Positions 16,144 to 24,450 of a DNA stretch of 64,000 nt are shown here, one piece after another. The notes under the pieces were generated by a model, which made no database searches, was not told where the DNA came from, and worked only from the letters and a program-made list of their open reading frames with translations. A program made the position numbers and the translations under genes. The DNA comes from Bacillus cabrialesii (GTDB lineage: Bacteria > Bacillota > Bacilli > Bacillales > Bacillaceae), in assembly GCF_004124315.2 (NCBI RefSeq), contig NZ_CP096889.1:2711001-2775000 (forward strand). Reading direction: 5' to 3'. Position 1 is the first letter of the stretch. Each line of letters opens with the position of its first letter.

Positions 16144-17496
16144 ATGTTCCACACAAGAAATTCTTCTCAAAACACAGCCGAATTTGTTCTGCTTGACCAA
16201 CTGGTCGAAGAGGATCATCTGCTTCGAAAAATTGATAAATACATAGACTTCTCTTTTATCATTGAAAAGGTTAAGCCTTACTACAGCGAAAACAAAGGCC
16301 GCCCCTCACTTGATCCACTAATTTTATTCAAAATGATGTTTATCGGCTACCTCTACGGTATCCGTTCAGAAAGGCAGCTCGAAAAAGAAATTTACTACAA
16401 TATGGCGTACAGATGGTTTTTGGGACTGAATATCAATGACCCAGTTCCGCACCACTCGACCATCAGCTGGAACAGACGCACACGCTTTAAAGATACAACC
16501 ATCTTCCAAGACATTTTTGATGAGATCGTTCTTCAGGCCATCAATCATGACATGGTGGGCGGACGTGTCCTATTCACTGATTCCACTCATCTGAAAGCCA
16601 ATGCCAACAAGCATAAATACACAAGAAAAACAATAGCGCAGGATACACAAAACTATATCAAGGATTTAAATGAAGCCATACAAGAGGATCGGGAGGAACA
16701 CGGAAAAAAGCCATTAACAGCCAAAGAGGAGGTGAAAGCTGAAAAAGAGATCCGCCACAGTACAACCGATCCGGAAAGTGGCTATCTGTATCGCGAAAAC
16801 AAACCAGAAGGTTTTTTCTATTTAGATCACCGCACAACAGATATGAAATACAACATTATCACCGATGCCTATGTCACACCCGGAAATGTCCATGATTCTG
16901 TGCCCTATCTTGACCGATTGGATCACCAAATCGCACGATTTGGTTTTCAAGTAGAAGCCGTCGCCCTTGATTCTGGTTATTTAACGACTCCCATCTGTAA
17001 AGGATTAGCTGACCGCCATATTTTTGGCGTTATTGCCCATAGACGATATCACCCTACCAGAGGCTTGTTTCCAAAATGGAAGTTTCATTATGACAGTGAG
17101 AAAGACAGTTACATTTGCCCGAACCAGCAAACACTTACATACTCAACAACTGACCGAAAAGGCTACCGGTCATATAAATCAAATCCTGAAATATGTTCCT
17201 CATGCCGGCTGCTTGGGAACTGTACAAAATCAAAGAATCGGCAGAAAGTGATTACTCGGCATGTATGGGAAGATCATAAAGAAAAGGTCAGACAAAATCG
17301 CTTGTCTGTTTCAGGAAAAAACCTCTACAAAAAAAGAAAAGAAAAAATAGAGCGAAGCTTTGCAGATTCAAAACAGCTGCACGGGCTTCGCTATTGCAGG
17401 TTGAGGGGGAAACGAAATGTGAGTGAACAAGTTCTTCTCACAGCCGCATGCCAGAACATGAAGAAGATTGCCACATACCTAGCCAAGCAAGGCTAG
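16144..17496 (+). CDS. IS1182-family DDE transposase
   Basis: A 450-residue transposase. The N-terminal DUF772-type helical domain (about 15-115, KGRPSLDPLILFKMMFIGYL) binds the ends; the RNase H-like core has catalytic candidates D146 (LFTDSTHLKA), D276 (VALDSGYLTT) and E403 (KIERSFADSKQLHG), in the expected DDE order with a long insertion between the first two. A cysteine cluster (C325, C351, C354, C360) resembles the zinc-binding region of this group. The frame is intact and full length. AAGGACGG precedes the ATG at ten bases. The genome's own codon use is not obviously different. Activity is inferred, not shown. Confidence 0.88.
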   Translation: MFHTRNSSQNTAEFVLLDQLVEEDHLLRKIDKYIDFSFIIEKVKPYYSENKGRPSLDPLILFKMMFIGYLYGIRSERQLEKEIYYNMAYRWFLGLNINDPVPHHSTISWNRRTRFKDTTIFQDIFDEIVLQAINHDMVGGRVLFTDSTHLKANANKHKYTRKTIAQDTQNYIKDLNEAIQEDREEHGKKPLTAKEEVKAEKEIRHSTTDPESGYLYRENKPEGFFYLDHRTTDMKYNIITDAYVTPGNVHDSVPYLDRLDHQIARFGFQVEAVALDSGYLTTPICKGLADRHIFGVIAHRRYHPTRGLFPKWKFHYDSEKDSYICPNQQTLTYSTTDRKGYRSYKSNPEICSSCRLLGNCTKSKNRQKVITRHVWEDHKEKVRQNRLSVSGKNLYKKRKEKIERSFADSKQLHGLRYCRLRGKRNVSEQVLLTAACQNMKKIATYLAKQG

Positions 17497-17559
17497 GCAT
17501 GTGGGAGCGCTTTTTCTGCATCTGAAACCTGATGAAAATCTAAAGAAACAGCATAAAAC

Positions 17560-17601
17560 AAAAAAGCTTGTGGAGAAAAACATCGTTTTCTCTACAAGCT
17601 G
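17560..17601 (-). terminator. Right-end IS hairpin, likely terminator for dtd
   Basis: Near-perfect stem AGCTTGTAGAGAAAAC pairing with GTTTTTCTCCACAAGCT (one mismatch and one bulge) followed on the minus strand by TTTTTTGTTTTATG. Leftward transcripts from dtd meet it right after the right-hand 20-bp repeat, which has no T-run in that direction. Confidence 0.7.
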
Positions 17602-17621
17602 AAGCTGCCTTTTGGCAGCTT
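17602..17621 (+). repeat. 20-bp direct repeat, right copy
   Basis: Identical to 16024-16043. This copy keeps the TTTTTT run that fits rightward transcription only, so the two copies carry the two halves of what was probably one bidirectional terminator of yrvJ and dtd. Confidence 0.85.
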
Positions 17622-17623
17622 TT

Positions 17624-18064
17624 TTATTTTGAATCCATAATGAGTGTGACCGGTCCGGAGTTAGTAAGCTGAACATCCATCATCGCTCCAAACGTTCCGG
17701 TCTCCACTTTGATTCCTTTTTCACGAAGCAGATCGTTCCATCTTTCATATAGGCCTAAAGCTTTATCAGGTTTGGCGGCGTTCATGTAGTTCGGACGGCG
17801 TCCTTTTTTCGTATCTCCGTAAAGCGTAAATTGTGAGACAGATAAAATCTCTCCTCCTATATCTAAAAGAGACAGATTCATTTTTCCTTCACTGTCATCG
17901 AAAATACGAAGATTGACGACTTTATCGGCTAAATAAGCTGCATCCTCTTCTGTATCCTCGTGAGTAATGCCGACCAGCACCATGATGCCTTGTCCAATTT
18001 GGCCGACGACCTCTTCATCCACTGTCACGCTCGCTTCTGTTACTCGCTGAACAACTAATCTCAT
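17624..18064 (-). CDS. dtd: D-aminoacyl-tRNA deacylase Dtd
   Basis: A 146-residue homodimeric enzyme that removes D-amino acids (and mis-attached glycine) from tRNA. The diagnostic motifs are present: SQFTLYGD (about 77-84, normally SQFTL.AD) and the cross-subunit Gly-cisPro motif NSGPVT (about 136-141). Start follows AAAGGGG at six bases. relA lies 12 bp upstream on the same strand, so cotranscription is likely. The stop is only two bases from the 20-bp repeat flanking the insertion sequence, so the coding region escaped damage. Confidence 0.94.
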   Translation of the reverse strand: MRLVVQRVTEASVTVDEEVVGQIGQGIMVLVGITHEDTEEDAAYLADKVVNLRIFDDSEGKMNLSLLDIGGEILSVSQFTLYGDTKKGRRPNYMNAAKPDKALGLYERWNDLLREKGIKVETGTFGAMMDVQLTNSGPVTLIMDSK

Positions 18065-18076
18065 CTTTTAACCCCT

Positions 18077-20281
18077 TTAGTTCATGACGCGGCGCACAGA
18101 ATAGATATCTCTTATCTGTTTAATACGCTCGACGACTTTGTGCAAGTGATTGATGTTCTGAATAAAAATCGCCATATGAATGGTTGCCACTTTATTGCGG
18201 TCCGATTTGCCAGAGACAGATGAAATATTTGTTTTCGTTTCATTCACTGCCTGAAGCACCTCGTTCAGCAATCCGCGGCGGTCATAACCAAGAATCTCTA
18301 TCTCAACATTGTATTCCTTGCGCTTTTGAACCTGTGACTCGTGTTCCCACTCTACCGGGATCAGCCGCTCCTGTGCTTCGTTTGTTTTGACATTCGGACA
18401 GTCTTCGCGATGGACAGAAACCCCTCTGCCTTTTGTAATAAACCCGACAATATCGTCACCCGGTACAGGATTGCAGCATTTTGACAAACGGACAAGAAGA
18501 TTGTCGATGCCTTTGACGCGAACGCCAGCTTCTCGTTTTCTGCCCTGCGGATATGGCTTAGATTCCGCAGTGACTTCCTGAACGATCTTTTCTTGTTCTT
18601 CCTGATCGCGCTGCTTTCTCTCTTTTTCCGTCAGGCGGTTTGCCACTTGCAAGGCTGTAATGCCGTTGTAGCCGACCGCTGCGTACATATCCTCTTCGTT
18701 TGAAAAATTAAACTTGTCAGCAACCTTCTGAATATTCTCCGGCGTTAAGACATCCTTCACTTCAAAATCAAGATTTTTAATTTCTTTTTCGACAAGCTCA
18801 CGGCCTTTTTCGACGTTTTCTTCGCGACGCTGTTTCTTAAAGAATTGACGGATCTTATGCTTCGCCTGAGATGTTTGGGCAAGCTTCACCCAATCCTGGC
18901 TCGGACCGTAGGAATGCTTAGAAGTGAGAATTTCAACGATATCGCCTGTCCGAAGCTTATGGTCCAGCGTCACCATTTTTCCGTTCACTTTGGCACCGAT
19001 TGTTTTATTGCCGATTTCAGAGTGAATCCGGTAAGAAAAATCAATCGGAACAGAGCCGGACGGAAGCTCGATAACATCTCCTTTCGGCGTAAAGACATAC
19101 ACCATGTCAGAAAACAAATCGATTTTGAGCGACTCCATAAATTCTTCTGCATCTGTTGATTCATTTTGGAATTCTAAAATTTCCCGGAACCAAGAAAGCT
19201 TTTTCTCAAAGGTTGCGCCTTCACTGGACGCTTTTCCTTCTTTATAAGCCCAGTGAGCCGCAACCCCATATTCCGCAATTTCATGCATTTCAAAGGTGCG
19301 GATCTGCACTTCCAGCGGATCGCCTTTAGGCCCGATAACCGTTGTATGAAGCGATTGATACATATTCGGCTTCGGCATTGCGATATAATCTTTGAATCTG
19401 CCGGGCATCGGTTTCCAGCATGTGTGAATGATGCCGAGCACCGCGTAGCAGTCCTTTATGCTATTTACAAGAATGCGGACAGCCAGCAAATCATAAATTT
19501 CGTTGAATTGCTTATTTTGCAGCACCATTTTGCGATAAATGCTGTAAATATGTTTGGGACGTCCCGAGAAGTCAGCCTTGATGTTCACTTCTTCGACACG
19601 TTTCTTCACTTCATTGACAACCTCATCGACATAAAGCTCACGTTCTGCGCGCTTCTTCTTCATGAGGTTGACAATTCTGTAATATTGCTGAGGATTCAAA
19701 TAACGGAGCGCCGTATCTTCCAATTCCCACTTAATTTTTGAAATCCCGAGACGATGCGCCAAAGGAGCAAAAATCTCCAGCGTTTCATTGGAAATTCTCC
19801 GCTGTTTTTCCTGAGGCAGATGTTTCAGCGTCCGCATATTGTGAAGACGATCCGCCAGCTTGATCAGTATGACCCGGATATCTTGAGCCATAGCGACAAA
19901 CATTTTGCGATGATTTTCCGCCTGCTGTTCCTCTTGAGATTTATATTTAATTTTGCCGAGCTTCGTTACGCCATCCACAAGCATTGCCACTTCTTCGGAA
20001 AATGCTTCTTTCAGGTCATCGAGCGTCACATCTGTATCTTCCACGACATCGTGCAGAAATCCGCCCGCGATGGTGGAAGGGTCCATTTCAAGATCAACGA
20101 GAATTCCCGCAACCTGAATCGGATGTATTATATATGGCTCGCCCGATTTGCGGTATTGCTCGCGATGAGCATCTTCAGCGTACAGATATGCTTTTTCGAC
20201 AAATGCGATATGCTCATCAGATAGATAGCTGCGCGCTTTGTCAATAACTTGCTCGGCAGTCAATACTTGTTCGTTCGCCAT
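18077..20281 (-). CDS. relA: Bifunctional (p)ppGpp synthetase/hydrolase RelA (Rel)
   Basis: A 734-residue long RSH enzyme. The N-terminal HD hydrolase domain (YIIHPIQVAGIL about 50-61; HDVVEDTDVT about 77-86, metal-binding HD intact) suggests an active hydrolase. The synthetase domain (about 230-350) has RPKHIYSIYRKM and YQSLHTTVIGPKG. TGS follows (about 393-453, VFTPKGDVIELPSGS), then a zinc-finger/RIS region with CCNPVPGDDI, then an ACT domain (about 655-734). It binds the ribosome during amino-acid starvation. Start ATG follows AAGGTGA. Its own terminator is not obvious before dtd; apt is 167 bp upstream beyond a terminator. Confidence 0.96.
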   Translation of the reverse strand: MANEQVLTAEQVIDKARSYLSDEHIAFVEKAYLYAEDAHREQYRKSGEPYIIHPIQVAGILVDLEMDPSTIAGGFLHDVVEDTDVTLDDLKEAFSEEVAMLVDGVTKLGKIKYKSQEEQQAENHRKMFVAMAQDIRVILIKLADRLHNMRTLKHLPQEKQRRISNETLEIFAPLAHRLGISKIKWELEDTALRYLNPQQYYRIVNLMKKKRAERELYVDEVVNEVKKRVEEVNIKADFSGRPKHIYSIYRKMVLQNKQFNEIYDLLAVRILVNSIKDCYAVLGIIHTCWKPMPGRFKDYIAMPKPNMYQSLHTTVIGPKGDPLEVQIRTFEMHEIAEYGVAAHWAYKEGKASSEGATFEKKLSWFREILEFQNESTDAEEFMESLKIDLFSDMVYVFTPKGDVIELPSGSVPIDFSYRIHSEIGNKTIGAKVNGKMVTLDHKLRTGDIVEILTSKHSYGPSQDWVKLAQTSQAKHKIRQFFKKQRREENVEKGRELVEKEIKNLDFEVKDVLTPENIQKVADKFNFSNEEDMYAAVGYNGITALQVANRLTEKERKQRDQEEQEKIVQEVTAESKPYPQGRKREAGVRVKGIDNLLVRLSKCCNPVPGDDIVGFITKGRGVSVHREDCPNVKTNEAQERLIPVEWEHESQVQKRKEYNVEIEILGYDRRGLLNEVLQAVNETKTNISSVSGKSDRNKVATIHMAIFIQNINHLHKVVERIKQIRDIYSVRRVMN

Positions 20282-20402
20282 GGAATCACCTTTTTTAGAA
20301 TGTAAACTGTATTGTAGTTTATTATCAAGAAAAAAACGAAAGATGTAAAGAGCAGAAGTTCAAATAGCCAAATATTATATAAAATAAATGCAAAACAATA
20401 GG

Positions 20403-20432
20403 AAAAAAGCACCCTGACACGGAGTGCTTTTT
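20403..20432 (-). terminator. Intrinsic terminator of apt
   Basis: Stem AAAGCACYC/GGGTGCTTT (AAAAGCACTCcgtgtcaGGGTGCTTTTTT on the minus strand), between apt and relA. Confidence 0.8.
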
Positions 20433-20448
20433 CGTTATGCGATTATCC

Positions 20449-20961
20449 TTAGTATTTCATCAATGTTAGTATGTCATAATCTTCAAGCTTTTCTCTGCCG
20501 TCAAGGTAAGAAAGCTCAATTAAGAAAGCGATACCAGCAACAACGCCGCCAAGCTCTTCAACAAGTTTGATTGTGGCTTCAATTGTGCCGCCTGTCGCAA
20601 GCAGGTCATCTGTAATAAGCACACGCTGACCCGGTCTGATCGCATCTTTGTGGATCGTTAATACGTCTTTTCCGTATTCCAAGCCGTAGTCCACTTTGAT
20701 CACTTCACGAGGCAGCTTGCCTTCTTTGCGGACCGGCGCAAAACCTACGCCAAGCGCGTAAGCAACGGGACAGCCGATAATAAAGCCGCGTGCTTCAGGG
20801 CCGACGACCAAATCAATTTGCTTTTCTTTCGCATATTCAACAATTTGGTCTGTGGCATAGCGGTATACGTCGCCTTTATCCATCAATGTCGTAATATCTT
20901 TAAATTGCACGCCCTCTTTCGGGTAATCCGGTACAATTGTTACGTATTGTTTTAAATCCAT
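20449..20961 (-). CDS. apt: Adenine phosphoribosyltransferase Apt
   Basis: A 170-residue type I phosphoribosyltransferase making AMP from adenine and PRPP. The PRPP-binding motif VLITDDLLATGGT is at about 119-131, and GPEARGFIIGCPVAYALG at about 55-72 forms the family-specific loop. Start ATG follows GAGGACA. recJ ends only five bases upstream, so recJ-apt form a transcription unit ended by the hairpin at 20403-20432. Neighbouring relA also handles purine nucleotides. Confidence 0.95.
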   Translation of the reverse strand: MDLKQYVTIVPDYPKEGVQFKDITTLMDKGDVYRYATDQIVEYAKEKQIDLVVGPEARGFIIGCPVAYALGVGFAPVRKEGKLPREVIKVDYGLEYGKDVLTIHKDAIRPGQRVLITDDLLATGGTIEATIKLVEELGGVVAGIAFLIELSYLDGREKLEDYDILTLMKY

Positions 20962-20966
20962 CTGTT

Positions 20967-23327
20967 TTATGTCCTCCTCGTACTTTCATAAGCCTCTGAA
21001 TCTTGTTTCATCAGCTTATTCAGCCATTCCTTCAGCTCTTCAGCAGAAGAATAATTCAGCTTTTGATCCAGTTCCATCAGCTGCTGTTTCGCTTGATATG
21101 TTTGTGAGTCTGTTAAGTCGCGTTTCTTTACTCCGCTAACCACAGACAGCACACCATTCTCTATTTTAACAAAACCTAGATCAAAAAACACCTTTGTCAT
21201 GAAATTGATTGTTTCCACGGACCAGCCTTTATGTCTTGCAAGCTCTGAACCGTGTTTTTTTACGTCAAAAGTGCCTCTTTTCAGCAAGAACGCATAATAC
21301 CATTTGAAGTGGTCTCTTGCGGGAAATGTTGATAAAAAGTGATCCTCTTGATTGAGAAAAATGAAATATATCCGCTCAGGCGCCTTGCCTTCCAGCAAAC
21401 GTGCGAGCATGTCCAACGAAGGCGGCGGATCCAGCAATACAATATATGCGCCATTAAGGTCTAACGCCTTCGCTTGTTCTTCAGAGCTGATGACGTGCAC
21501 TTCACGGCGAAGTTCTTCAGCCTGAAGAACTGTTGTTGAGTCTTCTTTGAAAGAGACAATGGCCCGTTTAGCAGCTGGTAGAGCGGAAACTGTGTTTTCC
21601 CACATCCGTTTTCCCCTTAAATCAAACAGCTGCCATTCAGAAACAGCGGCATCCTTAATCATTAGCTGCGGTTTTTTTCTATTGTTCCATTCGTTGATTG
21701 ACATCTCACCGACAATTGATATTCTTGAACCCGGGACGATGCTTTCTTCAAGCTCGCCTTTATGAAACCCCACGCAATCAAGCTGAGAAGACTCGTTTCT
21801 GACCGTCATTTTGACATGATTTTTATTAGCTCCGATCTTGCGGACATCTTCCAGCACAGCATTTTCTACGAGAACGTGCGGTTTCGGGTTCAGCATGCCA
21901 AATGGAGACAGCAGATTCATCTCTGTGATGCTCTCAACCGTAATGTCCTCGACGCCGCAGACGAGATCGATTTCCTGTACAGGAATAAAATCCTCTTCCG
22001 TAAGCGTGTTGTCCGCTATTTCATTCAGCCTGTTTCGCAAATCCGGCACATCTTCGGCATTTAGCGTCATTCCCGCCGCCATTGGATGGCCGCCGAAATG
22101 AGGAAGAATATCTCTGCATTCAGAAAGGCTTTCGAATAAATTAAAGCCCCTGATGCTTCTGGCCGAGCCTTTAGCGATCCCTTTTTCTTCATCAATGCCA
22201 AGCACAATGGCCGGGCGGTAGAAACGGTCCACAAGCTTTGAAGCCACAATCCCGACGACTCCTGGATTCCATCCGGCTTTGGCCACGACGATTGCAGTTT
22301 GATCGAGACCTTGCTGTTCAACCATATCAATCGCTTCATCCGTCATTTTGCTGACCATCTTTTGGCGCTCTTTGTTCAGCTGGTCAATTTCAGCGGCAAG
22401 CTCTTCCGCTTCAAACAAATCCTCTGACATGAGCAAATGAACAGCAGGATCAGCCTGTTCAATTCTTCCGACGGCATTCAGCCTTGGTGCCAACTGGAAC
22501 CCGACTGTTTCTTCGTTCGCTTCTCCGATATCTCCGCCTGACAGCTTGATCAGCTCTTTTAAGCCCAGCCGATTCGTCCGCCGAAGCCTTTCAAGTCCCA
22601 GTGTTGCGATTAATCTGTTTTCGTCATGCAACGGGACAAGATCGGCAATGGTGCCGATTGCCGCCAGGTCAAGCAGTTCATCCGGGAGTTCGCCCAGTAA
22701 AGCATGGGCAAGCTTAAACGCGACGCCGACCCCGGCCAGTTCTTTAAACGGGTAGGTGCAGCCCGGCTGCTTCGGGTGGACGATCGCGTGGACATCCGGA
22801 AGCTCCGGTCCCGGCTCATGGTGATCGGTAATGATGACATCAAGTCCGAGTTCCTTTGCCACATTCGCTTCATGCACAGCGGCAATTCCTGTATCAACCG
22901 TAATAATCAGAGAGAAACCTCGTTCTTTAATTGAACGAAACGCCTGTTCATTAGGGCCATATCCTTCTTTAAAGCGGTCAGGTATATAAAAATCAACTTG
23001 AGCCGACAGCTTTTGCAGCGTGTGCAGCATCACTGACGTACTGGTAACTCCATCGGCGTCATAATCGCCATATATCATAATCTGTTCTTGTTGTGAAATC
23101 GCCTGTTTTATTCGCTCTGCCGCTTCTCTCATGCCCTTCATTTCAAAAGGGTCATAAAAATCGGCATCCTTTGTATGTAAAAACAGCTTTGCGCTTTCTG
23201 CCGTATCAAAGCCTCTTTTTACAAGCAGGGACGCAACAAGAGGTGTTATATGCAATTGTTCTGTGAGTGATTTGACCTTATCCTGATCTGGTCGCTGGAT
23301 TTCCCATCGCATTTTTGACGCTAACAT
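20967..23327 (-). CDS. recJ: Single-strand DNA exonuclease RecJ (YrvE)
   Basis: A 786-residue DHH-family 5'-3' exonuclease for recombination and mismatch repair. Motifs: YGDYDADGVTSTS (about 79-91), TVDTGI, TDHHEPG (DHH, about 158-164), then DHHA1 with FGGHPMAAG (about 400-408) and an OB-fold region. The extra C-terminal region (about 560-786) is the RecJ-specific domain of Firmicutes. I chose ATG at 23327, five bases after GAGGGGTG; a TTG five codons upstream overlaps that site. It is followed immediately by apt. Confidence 0.95.
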   Translation of the reverse strand: MLASKMRWEIQRPDQDKVKSLTEQLHITPLVASLLVKRGFDTAESAKLFLHTKDADFYDPFEMKGMREAAERIKQAISQQEQIMIYGDYDADGVTSTSVMLHTLQKLSAQVDFYIPDRFKEGYGPNEQAFRSIKERGFSLIITVDTGIAAVHEANVAKELGLDVIITDHHEPGPELPDVHAIVHPKQPGCTYPFKELAGVGVAFKLAHALLGELPDELLDLAAIGTIADLVPLHDENRLIATLGLERLRRTNRLGLKELIKLSGGDIGEANEETVGFQLAPRLNAVGRIEQADPAVHLLMSEDLFEAEELAAEIDQLNKERQKMVSKMTDEAIDMVEQQGLDQTAIVVAKAGWNPGVVGIVASKLVDRFYRPAIVLGIDEEKGIAKGSARSIRGFNLFESLSECRDILPHFGGHPMAAGMTLNAEDVPDLRNRLNEIADNTLTEEDFIPVQEIDLVCGVEDITVESITEMNLLSPFGMLNPKPHVLVENAVLEDVRKIGANKNHVKMTVRNESSQLDCVGFHKGELEESIVPGSRISIVGEMSINEWNNRKKPQLMIKDAAVSEWQLFDLRGKRMWENTVSALPAAKRAIVSFKEDSTTVLQAEELRREVHVISSEEQAKALDLNGAYIVLLDPPPSLDMLARLLEGKAPERIYFIFLNQEDHFLSTFPARDHFKWYYAFLLKRGTFDVKKHGSELARHKGWSVETINFMTKVFFDLGFVKIENGVLSVVSGVKKRDLTDSQTYQAKQQLMELDQKLNYSSAEELKEWLNKLMKQDSEAYESTRRT

Positions 23328-23393
23328 AAATTCACCCCTCAACCACCCTATTATACTAGAGCAGGCTGAGGGGTTTCAAATATTATTCGAAAA

Positions 23394-23717
23394 CTAGTCT
23401 TTTTTCTCAAGTCTGGCTGATGCATCCTGTGTGTCGTTCAAATCAGCAAGCTGAGTATCTTCTTGTTTATGTATTGCAGTTTTGTTTTCTTTCCGCAGGG
23501 CTTTTATTTCCCGCTTTAATTTCATCACCTGAAAAATCCCAACTGAAAACACTATCAGCGCTCCCATTAAAACTGAGCCTAAAATGACAAGAATGAGCGG
23601 CCATTCCGATCTGCCAAACAGGTAATCAACTTCTACCGATCTTACATTAATGACTGCAAAAATAGCGACAATTAAGGTAAAAATAAGTGCGAAAATAATG
23701 GTCCATTGTTTATTCAT
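23394..23717 (-). CDS. yrvD: LapA-domain membrane protein YrvD
   Basis: A 107-residue protein with two transmembrane helices (about 5-24 and 40-62) in the LapA/DUF1049 pattern, including the loop motif NVRSVEVDYLFG, followed by a charged, probably coiled-coil tail (about 65-107). In Gram-negatives LapA-type proteins help cell-envelope assembly; in Bacillus the role is unknown. Start ATG follows GGGGGAAAG. It lies between yrvC and recJ on the same strand. Confidence 0.85.
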   Translation of the reverse strand: MNKQWTIIFALIFTLIVAIFAVINVRSVEVDYLFGRSEWPLILVILGSVLMGALIVFSVGIFQVMKLKREIKALRKENKTAIHKQEDTQLADLNDTQDASARLEKKD

Positions 23718-23789
23718 TTTCTTTCCCCCAAACTTTACTTACCTGAGGTAACTTTCCCTATCAAGACTGGTTTTAAACATGGCTTGACA

Positions 23790-24293
23790 CTAAGTCAAGC
23801 CATTGTTTGCGGTTAATTTTTCCAGAATCAGCCTCTTCAGTCCGTCTCTCTCACCGGAAATCACAAGGGTATCGCCCTCATCAATGACTGTATCAGATCT
23901 CGGATGCAATTGTTTTTCTTGATTCTTCTTAATGATCGCAATGACAGTCACATGGTATTCCTGCCCTGCATCCAAATCACCAATTGTATGATGAACGGCA
24001 GGCGCTCCAGTCTCTGCTTTAAACCATTCTATGATCAAATCACCAAGGACTGCCTCGACGCTTTCTAATGCTTTCGGTTTATATGCCATTCCTCCGAGAA
24101 TTGCAGAAATTTGCCTAGCTTCAGCGTCATCAAACTGCACGGAGGCCACACATTCTTCATGATCGTTTTCGTCGAAATAGTATAGCTCTCTGCGTCCGTC
24201 ATGATGAATGATTATTGAAATTTTATCGTGGTTTCTAGTAATCATTTCAACTTTTTGCCCTATGCCCGGCAGCTCTGATTCGCGAACCCTCAT
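23790..24293 (-). CDS. yrvC: RCK_C (TrkA-C) domain protein YrvC
   Basis: A 167-residue soluble protein. The first 70 residues form a KhtT-type N-terminal domain; the C-terminal part (about 75-160, ESVEAVLGDLIIEWF and DTLVISGERDGLKRLI) is an RCK_C domain, which in related proteins binds cyclic di-AMP or nucleotides and controls K+/H+ antiport. In characterised systems such a subunit is next to its antiporter gene; here none is adjacent (neighbours are yrvD and secDF). It may regulate a transporter elsewhere. Start ATG follows GGAGGG at seven bases. Confidence 0.85.
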   Translation of the reverse strand: MRVRESELPGIGQKVEMITRNHDKISIIIHHDGRRELYYFDENDHEECVASVQFDDAEARQISAILGGMAYKPKALESVEAVLGDLIIEWFKAETGAPAVHHTIGDLDAGQEYHVTVIAIIKKNQEKQLHPRSDTVIDEGDTLVISGERDGLKRLILEKLTANNGLT

Positions 24294-24410
24294 ATCTAGA
24301 CCCTCCTACATATCTGAAAAACAATCACAACACTCTTAACACCATTTATATGTTTAAATGTAAGCGTATGTCATTATAGCAAATGTCTATTTTAAGTTCA
24401 ATGAAACTTC

Positions 24411-24450
24411 AAAAAACAGGCTGCCCTTAAAGGACAGCCTGATATTTTTT
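24411..24450 (-). terminator. Intrinsic terminator of secDF
   Basis: Stem CAGGCTGTCCTT/AAGGGCAGCCTG with a short loop and a TTTTTT run on the minus strand, immediately after the secDF stop. Confidence 0.88.

Larger units (their letters stand above)
16044..17601 (+). mobile_element. Intact IS1182-family insertion sequence
   Basis: A 1558-bp element with imperfect terminal inverted repeats (16044-16059 and 17601-17586, 13 of 16 bases identical: CAGgcTGTcGAGAAAA against CAGctTGTaGAGAAAA) and one full-length transposase gene. It is flanked by a 20-bp direct repeat that contains a complete terminator-type hairpin. Both ends fold into hairpins followed by T-runs pointing into the element. It lies between the convergent genes yrvJ and dtd, where I remember no such element in the B. 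subtilis reference. Perfect flanking repeats and an open transposase frame suggest a fairly recent insertion. Confidence 0.85.

Noticed and set aside
16144..17496. Transposase as part of a larger genomic island
   Set aside because: Genes on both sides are core genes in expected order; the element is a single insertion sequence.
19253..19741. Plus-strand frame of 162 codons
   Set aside because: Antisense within relA; composition rich in Phe, His and Arg is typical of a shadow frame.
24294..24448. Possible riboswitch or promoter array between secDF and yrvC
   Set aside because: Only the secDF terminator is clear; no known riboswitch motif seen.
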